DNA from: Blasia pusilla
Lineage: Eukaryota > Marchantiophyta > Marchantiopsida > Blasiales
Assembly (NCBI GenBank): GCA_050084515.1
Contig: CM114273.1
Location: 40,734,001-40,798,000 of the forward strand
Reading direction: 5' to 3'
DNA: 64,000 nt
Both the position numbers and the translations under genes were made by a program. Each line of letters starts with the position of its first letter. Positions within the stretch are counted from its first letter, which is position 1. Below the pieces are notes generated by a model that worked only from the letters and a program-made list of their open reading frames with translations, was not told where the DNA came from and did no database searches. Shown in pieces: positions 1-11,781 of this stretch.

Positions 1-246
1 CTACACCATGCAGCGCTCCTACCCGACCACAGCCACACATCCGTCAGTTGGTCTTGTACCTAACACATAGTGATGAAACTAATTCTGTGGCACTACTAGG
101 TATCACTAAGACGACTTCCTCTCTATCACTAAATTGAAATCTAGAGTGATCACAATTACCTTGGCACAAGACACTAAAACACTTTAACTCATTAATCCTG
201 GCCATGTCATCACCTGAAAAATCCTGCCCTGAATCAAGCTACAGGG

Positions 247-1163
247 AGAGACTTTACTAGTTAGGTAGTGCCTGTTGTAGCCTTGCCACCATAGACCCCA
301 TGCCCTGGTTGGACAGTGCTAGAGACTGGGATGGGTATAGAGAGAGGAACTATGGGGGGGCTTCGTCCTCTCAGTTGCCTGAAGGAATAAGTCTTCCCTA
401 CAGGGAGAGACTACTCATTAAGTAGTGCCTGTTGTAGCCTTGCAAACCATAGACCCTGCCCCCAGGTTGGACGGTGCTTGAGACTGGTATGGGTGTAGAA
501 AGAGAAAGAAGTGAAGAAGACACATTTTGAGTATATAGTGTAAGTGCTGACCAGAAAGAGAAAGAAGTGCTGGTTGACACTAGGAAGCTCTTTACCTGAT
601 TGCATCCCCACATACACATCACTTACCAGTGCGGCAGCTTTGGGCAGTGAATCTAGGCTGCTGAATGTGTCGAACAGATCTGGTGTTACCAGCTTAGCAA
701 TATCAGCATATGCTCTTGATCTATGTGTTGTGAATTCGTGCAGGGAGAGAGACTCCACTCATTAAATCCTGCCAGTCGTAGCCTTGCAACAATACACCCT
801 GCGCCCTGGTTGGACAGTTAGAGAGGCTGTCTTCATTAAGTAGTGCCTGTCCTAGCCTTGTGACCATAGACCCCGCGCTTTGGTTGGATGGTGCATGGGA
901 TGGTTGGAGAGAATGAATGAATAGATTTATTGTCCACGGAGATCCCACAGGGCCATGGGACTTAGTTTTGCAAAAATAACAGCAATTTGAAGAAAGAACC
1001 GGCAAAGCACCAGCAAGGGCTTAAGAGATCCTTTGTGCCAGGTGGATGAGACTGTACTCATTAAGTAGTGCCTGTCGTAGCCTTGCAACCATAGACCCCG
1101 CACCCTGGTTGGACAGTGCTTGAGACTGGGATGGGTGTAGAGAGAGGAAGAAGTGAAGAAGGT
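247..1163 (-). repeat. Array of about five ~100-bp LINE tail modules
   Basis: A module that on the plus strand starts near ctcattaagtagtgcctg, passes through gtagccttgcaaccataga and ggttggacagtgct, and ends in an agagaggaagaa-like purine run occurs at about 247-355, 407-517, 749-825, 833-905 and 1049-1163. Copies differ by 10-25 percent and some are truncated. Between the second and third copies (about 560-740) lies a second copy of the LINE C-terminal coding segment, with the HRSRAYADIAKL and FDTFSSLDSLPKAAALV blocks also seen at 1290-1420. The tail plus ORF end has therefore been duplicated in tandem. Confidence 0.75.
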
Positions 1164-2211
1164 ACCATATGCGAGGAGGGAGACACTCTCATATAGTGTG
1201 AGTGCTGACCAAACAATGTGTGCGGGCGGAGCTTCCAAGTGTCAACCAAGAAACTCTTCACCACACCATCTACTTTACATGATTGGGATCCCCAATAGAC
1301 GTTACTTACCAGTGCAGCAGCTTTGGGCAATGAATCAAGGCTACTGAAAGTGTTGAACAATTCTGGTGTCTGCAGCTTAGCGCTATCAACATATGCTCTT
1401 GCTCTGTGTGTCATAAATTTTGCGCAGGAGACCAAGTAATGACTAGAGGTTTCATCCACATCGTCACACAAGGCGCAAGAGTTTAGTTGTGATCCCATCC
1501 TGCTTTTCTTATGGTTCAAGGGGATTGCCCCCGTCCTAAACTTGAACTTGAGCCGGGTTCCGAAGCAAGGAGTTCCCCGCAAATATTTCTTCAGTTCTGC
1601 CTTTTCGGGATACACCGTCAAGAGAGAGAGGTCAGACATTTTCATGCCTTCCTCCGTGCTGTTCTGCAGTGAGCGTTTGCCCACTGCTTTGGTTATGGTA
1701 TCCACAAATGCTTTCTCATCTTGCTCCTACGATTCAGGCCCTGCTGGGAGCTTGGTTGCCTGCACAATCTCTTGAACCTTTTTTTTCGTCCAAGATTTGG
1801 CCTGCTTTACGGGTCTTCTTTGGGTCCAAGTTTTCCCCATCAACTCTTTCGGATAACGATGGGAGTCCATTGTCTCCAACTGCCTCCGCCATTCAACTTG
1901 GCGATGTCACTTCAATCCTCCAAGGGTTCCACTCCAAGTTCTGATCTCACACCAACTCTGGCTGTTCGTGAAGAAGCTGACATCATACCCTCAGCATGAA
2001 ACGCCTTCAGCTGCACAGCTTCAAGCCTGTCCCTTAGTTTGGAGTTGGAATCCCACACTGCTGCCCCATATTCCAGCCAGGGACGAATGGTATGCAAAAT
2101 GACAGAGCGCTTTACTTCTGATGTGATGCTCTGGCAGTGCAGGAATCTTGACAGACCGTTCACCTTCTTGTGGCCTTTCTCAGTAGTCTTGATAATGTGG
2201 GCATCCCACAT
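1061..2211 (-). mobile_element. LINE (non-LTR retrotransposon) 3' end: RT C-terminus and zinc-finger region, decayed
   Basis: Read on the minus strand, 2211-1912 encodes a peptide typical of the end of a LINE reverse transcriptase: an IRPWLEYGAAVWD motif followed by LRDRLEAVQLKAFH. After a stretch with frameshifts, 1705-1240 continues with the usual C-terminal block: a basic FRTGAIPLN segment and then a CxxC...H...C cluster (CALCDDVDETSSHYLVSC). This order is that of Jockey/CR1-like LINEs as well as some plant LINEs; I cannot place the clade by eye. Frames break at about 1.7-1.9 kb, so it is not functional. The element lies downstream of the first exon of the thioredoxin-like gene, in the same orientation, and so probably sits in that gene's first intron. 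Its tail continues to about position 247. Confidence 0.8.
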
Positions 2212-2323
2212 GTAGTCTTTTTAGTCCCGAAAAAGAGTTACCGTAGTTCGAAAAGCAAGAACCAGCAAGGACCTACGAGGTCCAGGTGATTATCTCTAAT
2301 CTTCACGCAACAATGTAGCAACT

Positions 2324-2325
<2 letters not shown>

Positions 2326-2362
<37 letters not shown>
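2326..2362. repeat. (AG)n microsatellite at the start of an intron
   Basis: About 18 AG dinucleotides. On the minus strand it is a CT tract immediately after the 5' splice site of the thioredoxin-like gene's first exon. Confidence 0.9.
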
Positions 2363-2364
<2 letters not shown>

Positions 2365-2367
2365 AAC

Positions 2368-2714
2368 CAGTCAATGATTACGGCCTCATTCCGCTCTTGC
2401 GCCTCGCTCAGAACCTGATCGAATTGGGCTTCGCTGGTGATTTTCTCCAATTCCATCCACGTCGGCTTCGGCTGCTCCACTTGTCCCCACACTGCCTGGA
2501 TCATCATAAAGTCCCTCTTCTTCCCTCCGCTTCCTCTCTCTCTCCTCAACAACAACCTCTCAATCCTAGCGACCCTCAACCCCCTCTCCCTCTGAATCCC
2601 TCTCCTGCACGCCACCACAGGAACAACTCTCCCCCGCAACTTCCCCCACCCTCCTCCAGTCCCCCACCTCTGTCCACACCCGCCTGCCACACCTGCGGTC
2701 AAGGCGACCGCCAT
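2368..2714 (-). CDS. Thioredoxin-like protein, WCRKC/TRXL3 type, first coding exon only (partial)
   Basis: The ATG at 2714 opens a 115-codon exon. Residues 1-70 are rich in Arg, Gly and Ala with few acidic residues, as in a chloroplast transit peptide. Residues about 80-115 (blocks WMELEKITSEAQFDQVL and NEAVIIDW) match the start of the thioredoxin fold in the plant WCRKC thioredoxin-like proteins, where the WCRKC active site follows the VI(V/I)xW strand within a few residues. A donor GTTAGC directly follows ...GACTG, so the exon ends at 2368 in phase 2. The open frame that runs on into Leu-Ser repeats is intronic CT tract. No WCRKC-coding exon is visible in 1-2367; that space holds a LINE, so the rest should lie beyond the left edge. 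The family is thought to act in plastid redox regulation. Assignment rests on about 35 residues; a broken gene is the main alternative. Confidence 0.6.
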
Positions 2715-3300
2715 CGCCAGCTCCCGCGAGCTCCTCCTCCTCCTCCTCCTCCTGAGCCTACCTCAGTCCATCGCGAAGCCTATGGCCGCAGCAATTCCCC
2801 GAATCCCCAACGCAATCGCGCTTCTCCTCCTACTCCCTTTCTCAGTCTATCGCGAATCGCGATCCCACAGACTGCGAACTAATTCCGCGACGGAGCAGAG
2901 TTCCGGGGCTCTCAGCAGCGGCCGCGCTTCGCGTGCGGGACCCAAAGGTCCGAGGCCATGGATCAGGAGGCGCCCGTGTCAGATTGCGCGGGACGACTTC
3001 CATCTTTCGTTCGTTCGTTCGGTACTTCGGTGTCGAGCGATTGCTGCGCAGAGAAAGATGAGGACTCCAAGAGCTGAAAAGAGAAGCTCTGAAAAGATAA
3101 GATTTGAAATGAAGGAAGGAGAGGAAAAGAGAGGGGGGGGGGTGACAAGGGGGACGAGGTGGGCGTCCTGCGTGGCGGACAGCTTCCATGCTGCCACGTG
3201 AGATTTCAGCGAGTGCGTCTGCTGACGTGTTGGCGTGGAAACAACCGTCGAAATACAGCTCTGGACGCGTGTCTCGCACTGAAGGTAGTGATCGTCCCTT
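2715..3300 (-). other. Leader/promoter side of the thioredoxin-like gene
   Basis: GC-rich DNA upstream of the ATG at 2714, with a (TCC)n run at 2734-2752 (GGA on the gene strand) in the probable 5' leader. No coding frame here looks genuine. GC content drops sharply beyond about 3.3 kb. Confidence 0.5.
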
Positions 3301-3540
3301 ACCAGAGGAGCTGCCTAGCCAACTTTTGTCTCACGTGGTTTTGAGTGTGGCCTAGTACCAACACGTGGAGGATGGTGAAGGATTTAGGATATTCCCTCCC
3401 TTATATTATCACAAGTACTAGTGGGGATTTAACTTGTTGGAAAAGAATAATTTTGCTGCTACTAGAGTGGAAAATATTTTTTTCTAAGAGGAGAAACGTT
3501 ATCTTGCTTCATGGTAGTCATATGTCCAAGAGAGAAGTGT

Positions 3541-3578
3541 TTGCAAATCAAGAAGGCACTCTCCCATAATAATATAGA
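3541..3578 (-). mobile_element. Helitron-like 5' terminus (isolated)
   Basis: On the minus strand, after an A, the sequence starts TCTATATTATTATGGGAGAG and continues with TGCCTTCTTGATTTGC. The same terminus is seen at 41830 and, in a variant form, at 51253. The matching CTAG end could not be fixed; a CTAG at 3418-3421 lacks the usual hairpin. Confidence 0.5.
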
Positions 3579-6500
3579 TGTTATCCGACCACACTCATTT
3601 GGGATGTAACAAAGGAAAGTTTTCGTCAACGTGAAGTATAGGACTGAAAATAATTATGATTTAAAGTTGGGAATTCTTTTAGAGCATTTTATTTATGGTG
3701 ATCCATAATATTTGGCAGCAAAAGTCGGATCGGATAACTTAGAACATAGCGAGTTTGGTGCGGTGTATGAGTTTATCGTAAGTGAAGGAAATAGGGGTGC
3801 TTGAATTTTGCATATTTTACTATGGCAGGTGATATTGTACATCTTGAATGATATGTGACAATGTAGAATATCATAATGAGAAGGAGCCAGTAACTCAAGA
3901 ACACAGTGAGAACCAATGTGCGGCCCGGGTTTTGGATTTGGAGACATACAAGCACCACGGGGTTAGGAAGTAACATTCCAAGGTGAACATAAATAGGATG
4001 TTTAGACTAACACGGGGAGTAACATTGCACGAAACTACGTGTAACACGATGTTCTCACTAACATGGCTCACATTAACACGAAAGAGTAACGCGAGGTTTA
4101 CACTAAATTGATAGTCGGAAACAAAAGTTTACAAGCATCACGTGGAGTAACACGGGGAATGATACAACGTGAAATTAATTAACACGGAGTGAGGTTGTTT
4201 TTATTAGGGTTACCCTTGATTCACATCCGACGGTTGGAAAGTCGGTTGCAGAAGAACTTTCATTCTCCTGTCTCTGCACTCTAAATCCACTCCCCCAAAA
4301 TATCACCAAAAGTATGTGGGGCGTCAGATGAGAGAGAATTGATTATTACGATCTAGTAGTAGGGACTGTAATTACAATTCATAATTTTATTACAAATCTC
4401 GATTAAAAATATCCGAAATAGGGATGACTGAATCTGCATATTTAGTAGACATGATCTCCATGGGTACTTTCTAGGTAGTGGTGCATATGTTAAATTTGTG
4501 AATAACATTCTAGAATATCACAATGAGAATAAAAGAAGCTGAAGAAGGGGTTGTAGCTAAAAAAAAGACTTGAGTAACAATTTTTGTATGATGTTATAAA
4601 TGGACCTGATTTGCCTTAGTTGTACATATACCACGAAAAACTCTAGTGGAGAAATAGTACAGAGTTGTACAAAAGGTAACCAAGTGGAGAGAAAGTAAAG
4701 ATAGCAAATGAAAACAAATGTGTATGAATAAAAGTGGCAACTCAAGTATAGTCATTGCACAAAAGAGTTCTAGTAGAAATAAAAAATTTCCACAAGATTG
4801 CACTTGAATATGAGTGTCATGGTAAAACACCTTCCGAAAAGATACACAGTTTATCTAAAATAGAATAATTCAGTACCTTATGAGTCTTCCTACCATCAGG
4901 TAAAAGATAGAGTAGTATTCTTTCCTCTATAGTCATGTAACATGGATTGAATTAAAGATAATTGAAGGGATAGCTTTGGACTATTTTTTATTAAAGGATC
5001 CATGTCCTTTGCAAAATTAGAAAGTTGAATTCTTACCTCTTTTAAGTGTTTTTTTATCATCTCAATATGTCGGTCGTGATTATCCTCTAGTAGGGAACTA
5101 AGAATGCTATTGAGAACTTCTATCTCGGTAGATAGACTAAACACTTGTTCCTCAATATCATTAACATCAACCTAATTATCTTGATCTTGATGAAGTAAGC
5201 TACATCTTGAGTGATTTTCCCCATTTGCATACAACACATCTATGTCGCTGTAGTTAACTCTTGCATGACTACCAAGATTTGAATGGGATGGACCTGCTTG
5301 TGCTTAATGGAGTGGTCCACATCTTGATGGACGTCGAGTTTGGAGACTTGTTTTTTGAAGAGCACAAACTTTATATTAATATTAGTATTATGATTAATTG
5401 TCAACTTATGCATTTTAAAACCTATAACAATAAAACAAGAGTGGATAAAATGAGCTTGACGCTTCAATTAGAATCAAATTGCAGATAGTAGCAATGTGAA
5501 TGTCAAACTTTGATTTTTGAATGAGTAAGCACATCAAAACATACCCAGAACTTACATGGATATCCTACTTTATACTAATGTAGTAAATATACTACATATC
5601 TGTGTATGCAATGACAATAGGAATAATTAAATGATAGAGAAGTAATAAGAAATAGAAAGTAAACAATTCTAAATACACCATCCAACAAGTGTAGAATATA
5701 AACTCATAAAAAATTAGAAATTGCTCAAGGTGCTCCATAGATAAGTGAACATGTGAAAACAATTCCAAGTGTATATATAGTATGATGAGGGTTTATAAAC
5801 AAAACAAATCTGCATATGCCTAAAGATATATGAATAGTATATATCAATAGGAAAAAGCACCATGATCCATGCATATTCTTTATATGTTGATGATGTCCAA
5901 AAGTGTGCAAGTACCTTGTGGAAATGAACAACATATAGTAATATCAAAATGTAGCGATATATTATTAATGTAAAGTAGTAGAAAACATATTTTCAATACT
6001 TATATCGATTTGGAAAGGCCTTAGACTAATGTAATTATGGAAAGTTGGTTGAGTTTGTTTCTCTCCTGATTGACCTTGACAATCATTAGAAACCTACTTT
6101 GTTTCGTGACTTCGATGATGTTATCATTTTCTCATCAAAGAACCAACAATGCATATACTACTGGCTCTTCCTTTCCTCGGCCTTTACCAACTCCAACCAT
6201 ACCTGCTGCCCCAAAGTGATAATTTTGAGCCAAGACTTCTTTTGAGCTCACCAAACAAAGGAAAGTGTGCCTAAATAATCTAAGGCATGTAATGATGGAC
6301 ATATTTTCAATATAGGAATCGATTTGGAAAGGCCTTTCTAGATTCTTCAAGAAGAATGGACCAAACGATGCGAGTACTTAGAGTAGAGTACTATTTGAGA
6401 CAAACTATAAATAAAAGAAACCACAAGTTTGAATTGAAAATAATATATTTTGTGATCTGATGTTGATCCATGTTTTTGGATTCTACGAAATTTTGAGTCC

Positions 6501-7087
6501 CACCATTGGCCCTTGCTTATGAAGGTTTGAATCTAATGGCCAATGATACCATGCTCCCAAAAAGTTGGCATCACTCCCAAACTATCTAAATACTTCATCT
6601 AATTTTTTGTGGGAGTGATGTAGGACGACCTCATCTCTTCTTGTTGTGTGTTAATGTCATTCATAATCGTTTTGGAAAAATCCAAGTAGTTTACAGGAAA
6701 AAGATAAGAGTATGTTAGTTCAAAATAGACAAGTTAATAGGTTTTAAAGTAGAAGCAAAGAAATGTAAAAGAAAAAACCTCAAGTAAAGAGAGGCCTTGC
6801 TAATTCACTAATGCAGATTAGTGATCGTCAAGGAATGAACCTGGATTTGTCTCATGTTTATATAGGGGAAGCTATGGTCCTATCTATGAAACCTGAACTC
6901 TAGCATGAGTGTGAGATGATGTTCTCCTTCCTTGTCCTCTTTTTGAGTTGCTGCGAGATGCCATGATCACTAATAAAGAAACAAAGTGAAGGTACTAGTA
7001 CTATTAAACTATTACAAATATGAATTAAATAATCTAAAACCTTAAGGTTCCGAATTTCCAAATATTGTAAATTGATGCTTAGCTTAA
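3579..7087. other. AT-rich intergenic DNA without recognisable genes
   Basis: Short open frames only, none with a recognisable domain. Between 3960 and 4190 a short motif of the type aacacgGGGAGTAAC recurs several times in diverged form. A 17-bp direct repeat, cgatttggaaaggcctt, occurs at about 6006 and 6311. An 82-codon minus-strand frame at 4896-5144 has a Leu/Ile heptad-like pattern but no neighbours that support it. Confidence 0.6.
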
Positions 7088-7162
7088 ATAACATAACATA
7101 ACATAACATAACATAACATAACATAACATAACATAACATAACATAACATAACATAACATAAC
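7088..7162. repeat. (ATAAC)15 microsatellite
   Basis: Fifteen perfect copies of a 5-bp unit, 75 bp in all, just downstream of the helicase relic (in its reading direction). The lack of decay points to recent expansion. Confidence 0.95.
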
Positions 7163-7199
7163 AATCAGAGCATAACCAAGTATAAGTAGAAAAGTTTTT

Positions 7200-8320
7200 G
7201 CAATGTATTTCTTATTTGAGTCATATCTTAGAGTTTGCAAACTTTGTCCTAGTTATGATGATGGATTTACCACTAAATAGAATAGTTCCTACAATGTTTG
7301 CTAGTTTATCGTCCTCAAAGATAAGCTTTGCTACTTTCTCCATGGATACATTGATAACTTGTATATTTAAATTGATGTTTGAAGTTAGCATCATACTAGA
7401 ATGAACAAAAATGAAAGATAATTGATGAAATGCGTCATCTTGTAGCCAAGTAGTGAATTCAAGTGTTGGAGGTACATCTAATTTCACATTGACCTTTATA
7501 ATAGAGGCATCTCCAAACAGTGCTATGAGTGCCAAAACATTGAAGGCTAACACATCTTCACAATAAGTATATACTATTGTTATGTCTAAGTGCATGAAAT
7601 CTATTGCCTCATCTTCTAAAACAAAACAACCTAATAGACCTTGATTTATTACATTTTTAGTTAGTATCCTAAACCTAAATGAGTTAAGAAAATTAAGTTA
7701 GCGAGGTCTTCACCATACCTCATCGAAGTAGTGAGCCCAAAAGTAACTAAGTTTGTGAAGAATATGGATGAACTTAAGAAGTGATAGCTATTGTAAAAAT
7801 TAGAGGATTTTTGGTTATAGACAAGGGGAAAATTGGCATAAGTCTCCTACAAGAATGACTAGTTTACCACCAAATAGATTCAGTTAACATTGACGTGATA
7901 TCTCAATTAGACATATGACTATAATTTTGAGTGACTTTGGTATTAATATAGAGCATTCATCTATAACTACTATTTTCGTCTTAGGTAATTGTCAAATGCA
8001 ACATGCATATAAGGCAAATTACCATTAATTGATATTACAGATGTAAAATATATTGTTATTGCATTAAGATGTAATAAGAGACAATTAAAAGAGGTGAAAT
8101 CTTGATGTATTTCCAATATATATATATACATGAATGATATATAGTATGTTTTACCTGATCCATGAGGCCTCTTTAGAAGTACAACGTCCCATTTTCTATT
8201 GATCAGTTTTCGGAAGAGCTCTTTCTGCTCTAAGTTGAGAGAATCGACATCAAGCTCACTTAAATCATCAATATGTATGTGATCTAAAGTCTCTTCTATG
8301 AGAGATGGAGTCGACATCAT
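7200..8320 (-). pseudogene. PIF1/Helitron-type helicase relic
   Basis: Helicase motifs occur in the right order on the minus strand but in several frames with stops. They are LNLEQKELFRKL, then a Walker A block KRPHGSGKTY (8240-8130), a Walker B-like block IVVIDECS followed by GGKLVILVGDLCQ (about 7960-7830), and near the end MLTSNIN with FEDDKLANIVGTI and TRTKFANSKI (7420-7221). This is the PIF1 layout used by the C-terminal half of Helitron RepHel proteins and by other PIF1 genes. No Rep/HUH domain was found, so a Helitron source is inferred from the many Helitron ends nearby, not shown. Stops and frameshifts rule out function. Confidence 0.65.
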
Positions 8321-8329
8321 TTAAGAAAT

Positions 8330-9010
8330 ACCTAATTCTAGCTCATGTTGGATGATATCTCCAACTTTGGCTAGTATCTTTGCAACATGGACTTGACCCC
8401 ATAGATTTATGATTGCATGGCATTTAGGCAACATCTCGGGCAACATGGACTTGATCCCGTAGATTTTTTACTAGTTCTTAAATATCATCAATTTTGTTCA
8501 CTAATTTCCTATGTACGCATTCATGAAGATATGCCCATTATGTTGGATTCTCAACATCCACTTCTCGTTGTGCACCATTTATGTGATTGATCCTCTTATA
8601 GAAGGAGCAACCTTGATTGATAGTTCCGACTTAGTTATCAAAGGATTTAATAAGTCATAGTAATATGACATAGGTGGTTTGTGGAGTAGAATTTACTAGG
8701 ATCATCTAACCCTATATTGCATCAGGATGTAGGACACACTGATTGTCGCGGCATCCGGGGCGCCGCTCTTGGTAAAAGAAGATGACGTGGGAGACAAAAG
8801 TTTTTCTATAAATAAAAATAAAGATAGAAAATCGTAGTTTCCTAAGTAGTCAAATAGTTGGGAGTCACAATGATAGCGCATTCTTATATGTCGAGCTATC
8901 TCTATGTTTAGGTTCCATAGTAGCTCTTCTATGAGCACACAGATAGACCATGTCACTTTGTATCTTCAAGATTTGTAACATATTTCAGTGATTTCATCAC
9001 ATTATGTTTC
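8330..9010. other. AT-rich spacer between the helicase relic and the copia element
   Basis: A diverged direct repeat around gcaacatggacttga occurs at about 8381 and 8439. The 5' LTR of the copia element should end shortly before 9016, but I could not fix its borders. Confidence 0.4.
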
Positions 9011-9015
9011 TCATA

Positions 9016-9027
9016 TGATATTAGAGC
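9016..9027 (+). promoter_or_regulatory. Putative tRNA-Met primer-binding site of the copia element
   Basis: TGATATTAGAGC is close to the TGGTATCAGAGC primer-binding site found after the 5' LTR of most plant Ty1/copia elements. It lies about 60 bp before the presumed gag start at 9088. Confidence 0.55.
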
Positions 9028-11656
9028 GGTAGGTTTCCGAGTATTTTGTATCTTATGATCTAGTGTGTTTGCATAAATTCTTGAAAGATGGCTACTTCTT
9101 CGTACTTTGTGCTTGCCCTCCTTCGTAGGGTGAAAAGAAGTTAGATGGATCTAACTATACACTATTAAAGTTCAAAATGAGAATTATCCTCAAATCATTT
9201 TGAGATGTGGGAGATTGCTATAGGGGTCGATTCAAATCCACAAGCTACTTTGAGTTTTGCATGTTCATCTTCATCTAGTGATATCGATCTTGTTGTATTG
9301 CTACCGTGGCAACACAGAAATGCAGATGTTCTATATGCTATTGTCACAAATATAATTGATTCTATCATGACTCTCATTCAACATACGACCACTTTTGTTG
9401 AGGCGTGGAATATTTTGAAGAACTAGTATGAAACCAAGAATGACACTCGGATTTAGAATTTAGAGAATCAACTTACGTCCGAGAAATTTTCAGAGGGAGA
9501 AAACGCGGAGCAAGTTTTTATGAGGATCAAGATTCTTCAAGATCAGATGGCATCGGTGGGAATCTCAAAGTCTAGCAAAGATCTAGCACGTCGGTGCATA
9601 AGGATTTCACCTCCGAGGAATGACATTTTGGTCACAACTTTGAATATTCAAGTAAGACCCATGCTTGTAACTTTTGAACAATTTAGCCCAATTTTGGTAG
9701 AAGAGGAAATGCGCTTCAAATCAAGAGAGGGAACTGATGCCGCATTTATTTCCAACATATAGAGAGGTAGAAATCAGGATTATAGTTCAAATGTCAAGAA
9801 GAAATTTCCAAGAAAACCTTCAAATGCTTCTATTGTGGTAAGATATGCCATCTTATCAAAGATTGTAGAAAGAGGAGTCAGGAAGAGAAGAATGGATGTT
9901 TAAGGCCCAGAAAGGAGTTTGGAAATTCTGTAAAACTAGAAGAGCATGAGATAGATGCTTGGATAGCAATCAAAGAGTTTGGCATACAAGTAGAACATTC
10001 CACTAAGTCAAAGAATGAAGATGCATGGATGCATAACAATGGAGCATCTATGCATATGACTAATGAGAAGGATTGATATAGCTCCTTACAACCTCTCCGA
10101 GAGCCCATCATTGTACTGTTAGAAATACTGCATGACATGACCCTATGTAAAAGGCAAAGACACAATTTCTTTAGTCTCACAAAAGGGAGATGAAAAGAAA
10201 TTAACTCATGTATTGTATGTATCACAGTTGAAGCAAAATCTACTTTTAGTTGCAGTATTATATGATTGCAACTTATAAGTTCGCTTCAAGAAATCTGGAG
10301 CAGTCATTGAGGATTCCAATGGGAAAGTAGTGGATGAAGGCATCCGGTGTAGAAATATATATAAGTTTTATGCTTTTACGACAAGTGTAGGTACAGATCT
10401 CGGTAGTTGTAAGTTGGCATGAGAGATTTGGTCATCTAAGCTTTCCCTTACTTAGTCAGATGCAGAAATCTAGCATGGTTTTTTTATTTACCAACAATTT
10501 TGGAGTGTTGGATACATGTGAAGCTTGTATGATGGGTAAGCAACACTAATAACCACTCCCACAAGAGTTCAGTAATTGAGCAAAGGCTCCTCTAGAGGTG
10601 ATACATGTTGACCTATGTTGTAAAATGCGAATTGTGGCATTGGGTGGTTCTTCTTACTTTATTTTAGTTGTCGACGATTATAGTAGGAAGATATGGGTAT
10701 ATTTCCTTCAAGATAAGGCCGGTGCTTTCGGAAAATTTTAAGTATGGCACAAGCTGGTTGAGAATGAGATAAGAAAGAAGGTACAAAAGTTTTGCACCGA
10801 TCGAGGAGGAGAATTCTTATAGGAGAATTCAACAAATATCTAGAGAAGCATGGAAGCAAGCGACAGTTAACCACAACAAAATGGATTTGTTGAGTATCAA
10901 AATGGAACAACAGTGGAAATGGCAAGATGTAGAATGAAAGCAAAATGTTTGACAGAAGCCTTTTGGGCTAAAGGTGTTGATATTTCCGTGTACATTCTAA
11001 ATAGAAGTGCTAACAAGTCAGTGCAAGGCATGACTCCTCATCAAGCATACTTAGGTAACATACCATTAGTCCAACACTTCATGACTTTTGATAGCGAGTG
11101 CTTTGTATATATTCTTGATGCATCAGGGACCAAGCTTGAGTTCAAGAGCAGGAAGTTCATCTTTATAGAATATAGTGATGAGTGTAAATCTTGTCGCATA
11201 TGATGTCTTGAGGCAAAGAAGATGCTTGTGAGTCATGATGTGGTATTCTAGGAATAACCTTGTCAAGTGGCAAACGTTAGTGGTCCATCCACATTATCCT
11301 CAAACGAAGAAATAACCCATCAGAGCACATCGATAATGTTTACACCGGATCACCAAGAAGAGGAATTTGGTGATGATTGCAAAGAGCAAGGTACTCTTCC
11401 ATTATGATCGTCATACCCTAAGTGGATAAAGCAACTCTGTGTCACATCAGAGTAGCCGATAGGCCGAGATCTATCGTGGAAAGGGGTAGGAGCCAGCGGA
11501 CTATCTTGAGTGTAACTTTGTCCCACGGTGTCGGATGAGGTTGAAGATAGGTCCATTGTGTCAGGAACGTCGTTTCTTACAACTTTCATGTTGAGGTTTT
11601 CACAGCCGGGTGACTTGTTGACCAGGTCACCCGCCCCTGATAACCTGTGCGCGTAG

Positions 11657-11743
11657 GTTACCAAGGAGAGGGCTATTTTTAGGGGAAGAGCCAAAAGGCT
11701 CTTCCCCTAAAAATAGCTCTCTTCCGCGGTAACCTTGGTAACC
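11657..11743. repeat. Large inverted repeat (hairpin 1) inside solo LTR 1
   Basis: Inner arms at 11672-11692 and 11697-11717 are a perfect 21-bp inverted repeat around an AAAA loop. Outer arms at 11657-11667 (ggttaccaagg) and 11733-11743 (ccttggtaacc) pair again across a bulge. The core gggaagagcc / ggctcttccc or close variants survive in the copies near 54.74 and 55.70 kb and, as gggaagaagc / gctcttccc, near 38.67 kb. Confidence 0.9.
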
Positions 11744-11781
11744 CTATATAAGAGAGGAAGATGGCTTTCCTAAGCCATCTT
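11741..11781 (+). promoter_or_regulatory. LTR TATA box followed by hairpin 2
   Basis: The TATA-like ctatataag begins at 11744, just after hairpin 1. A second hairpin, aagatggctt (11758-11767) and aagccatctt (11772-11781) with a 4-nt loop, falls close to where transcription from this TATA box would begin. Copies 4 and 5 keep the same order. Confidence 0.6.

Noticed and set aside
2238-2367. Leu-Ser repeat extension of the thioredoxin-like exon
   Set aside because: It is the CT microsatellite following a good donor site; homology stops exactly at that donor.
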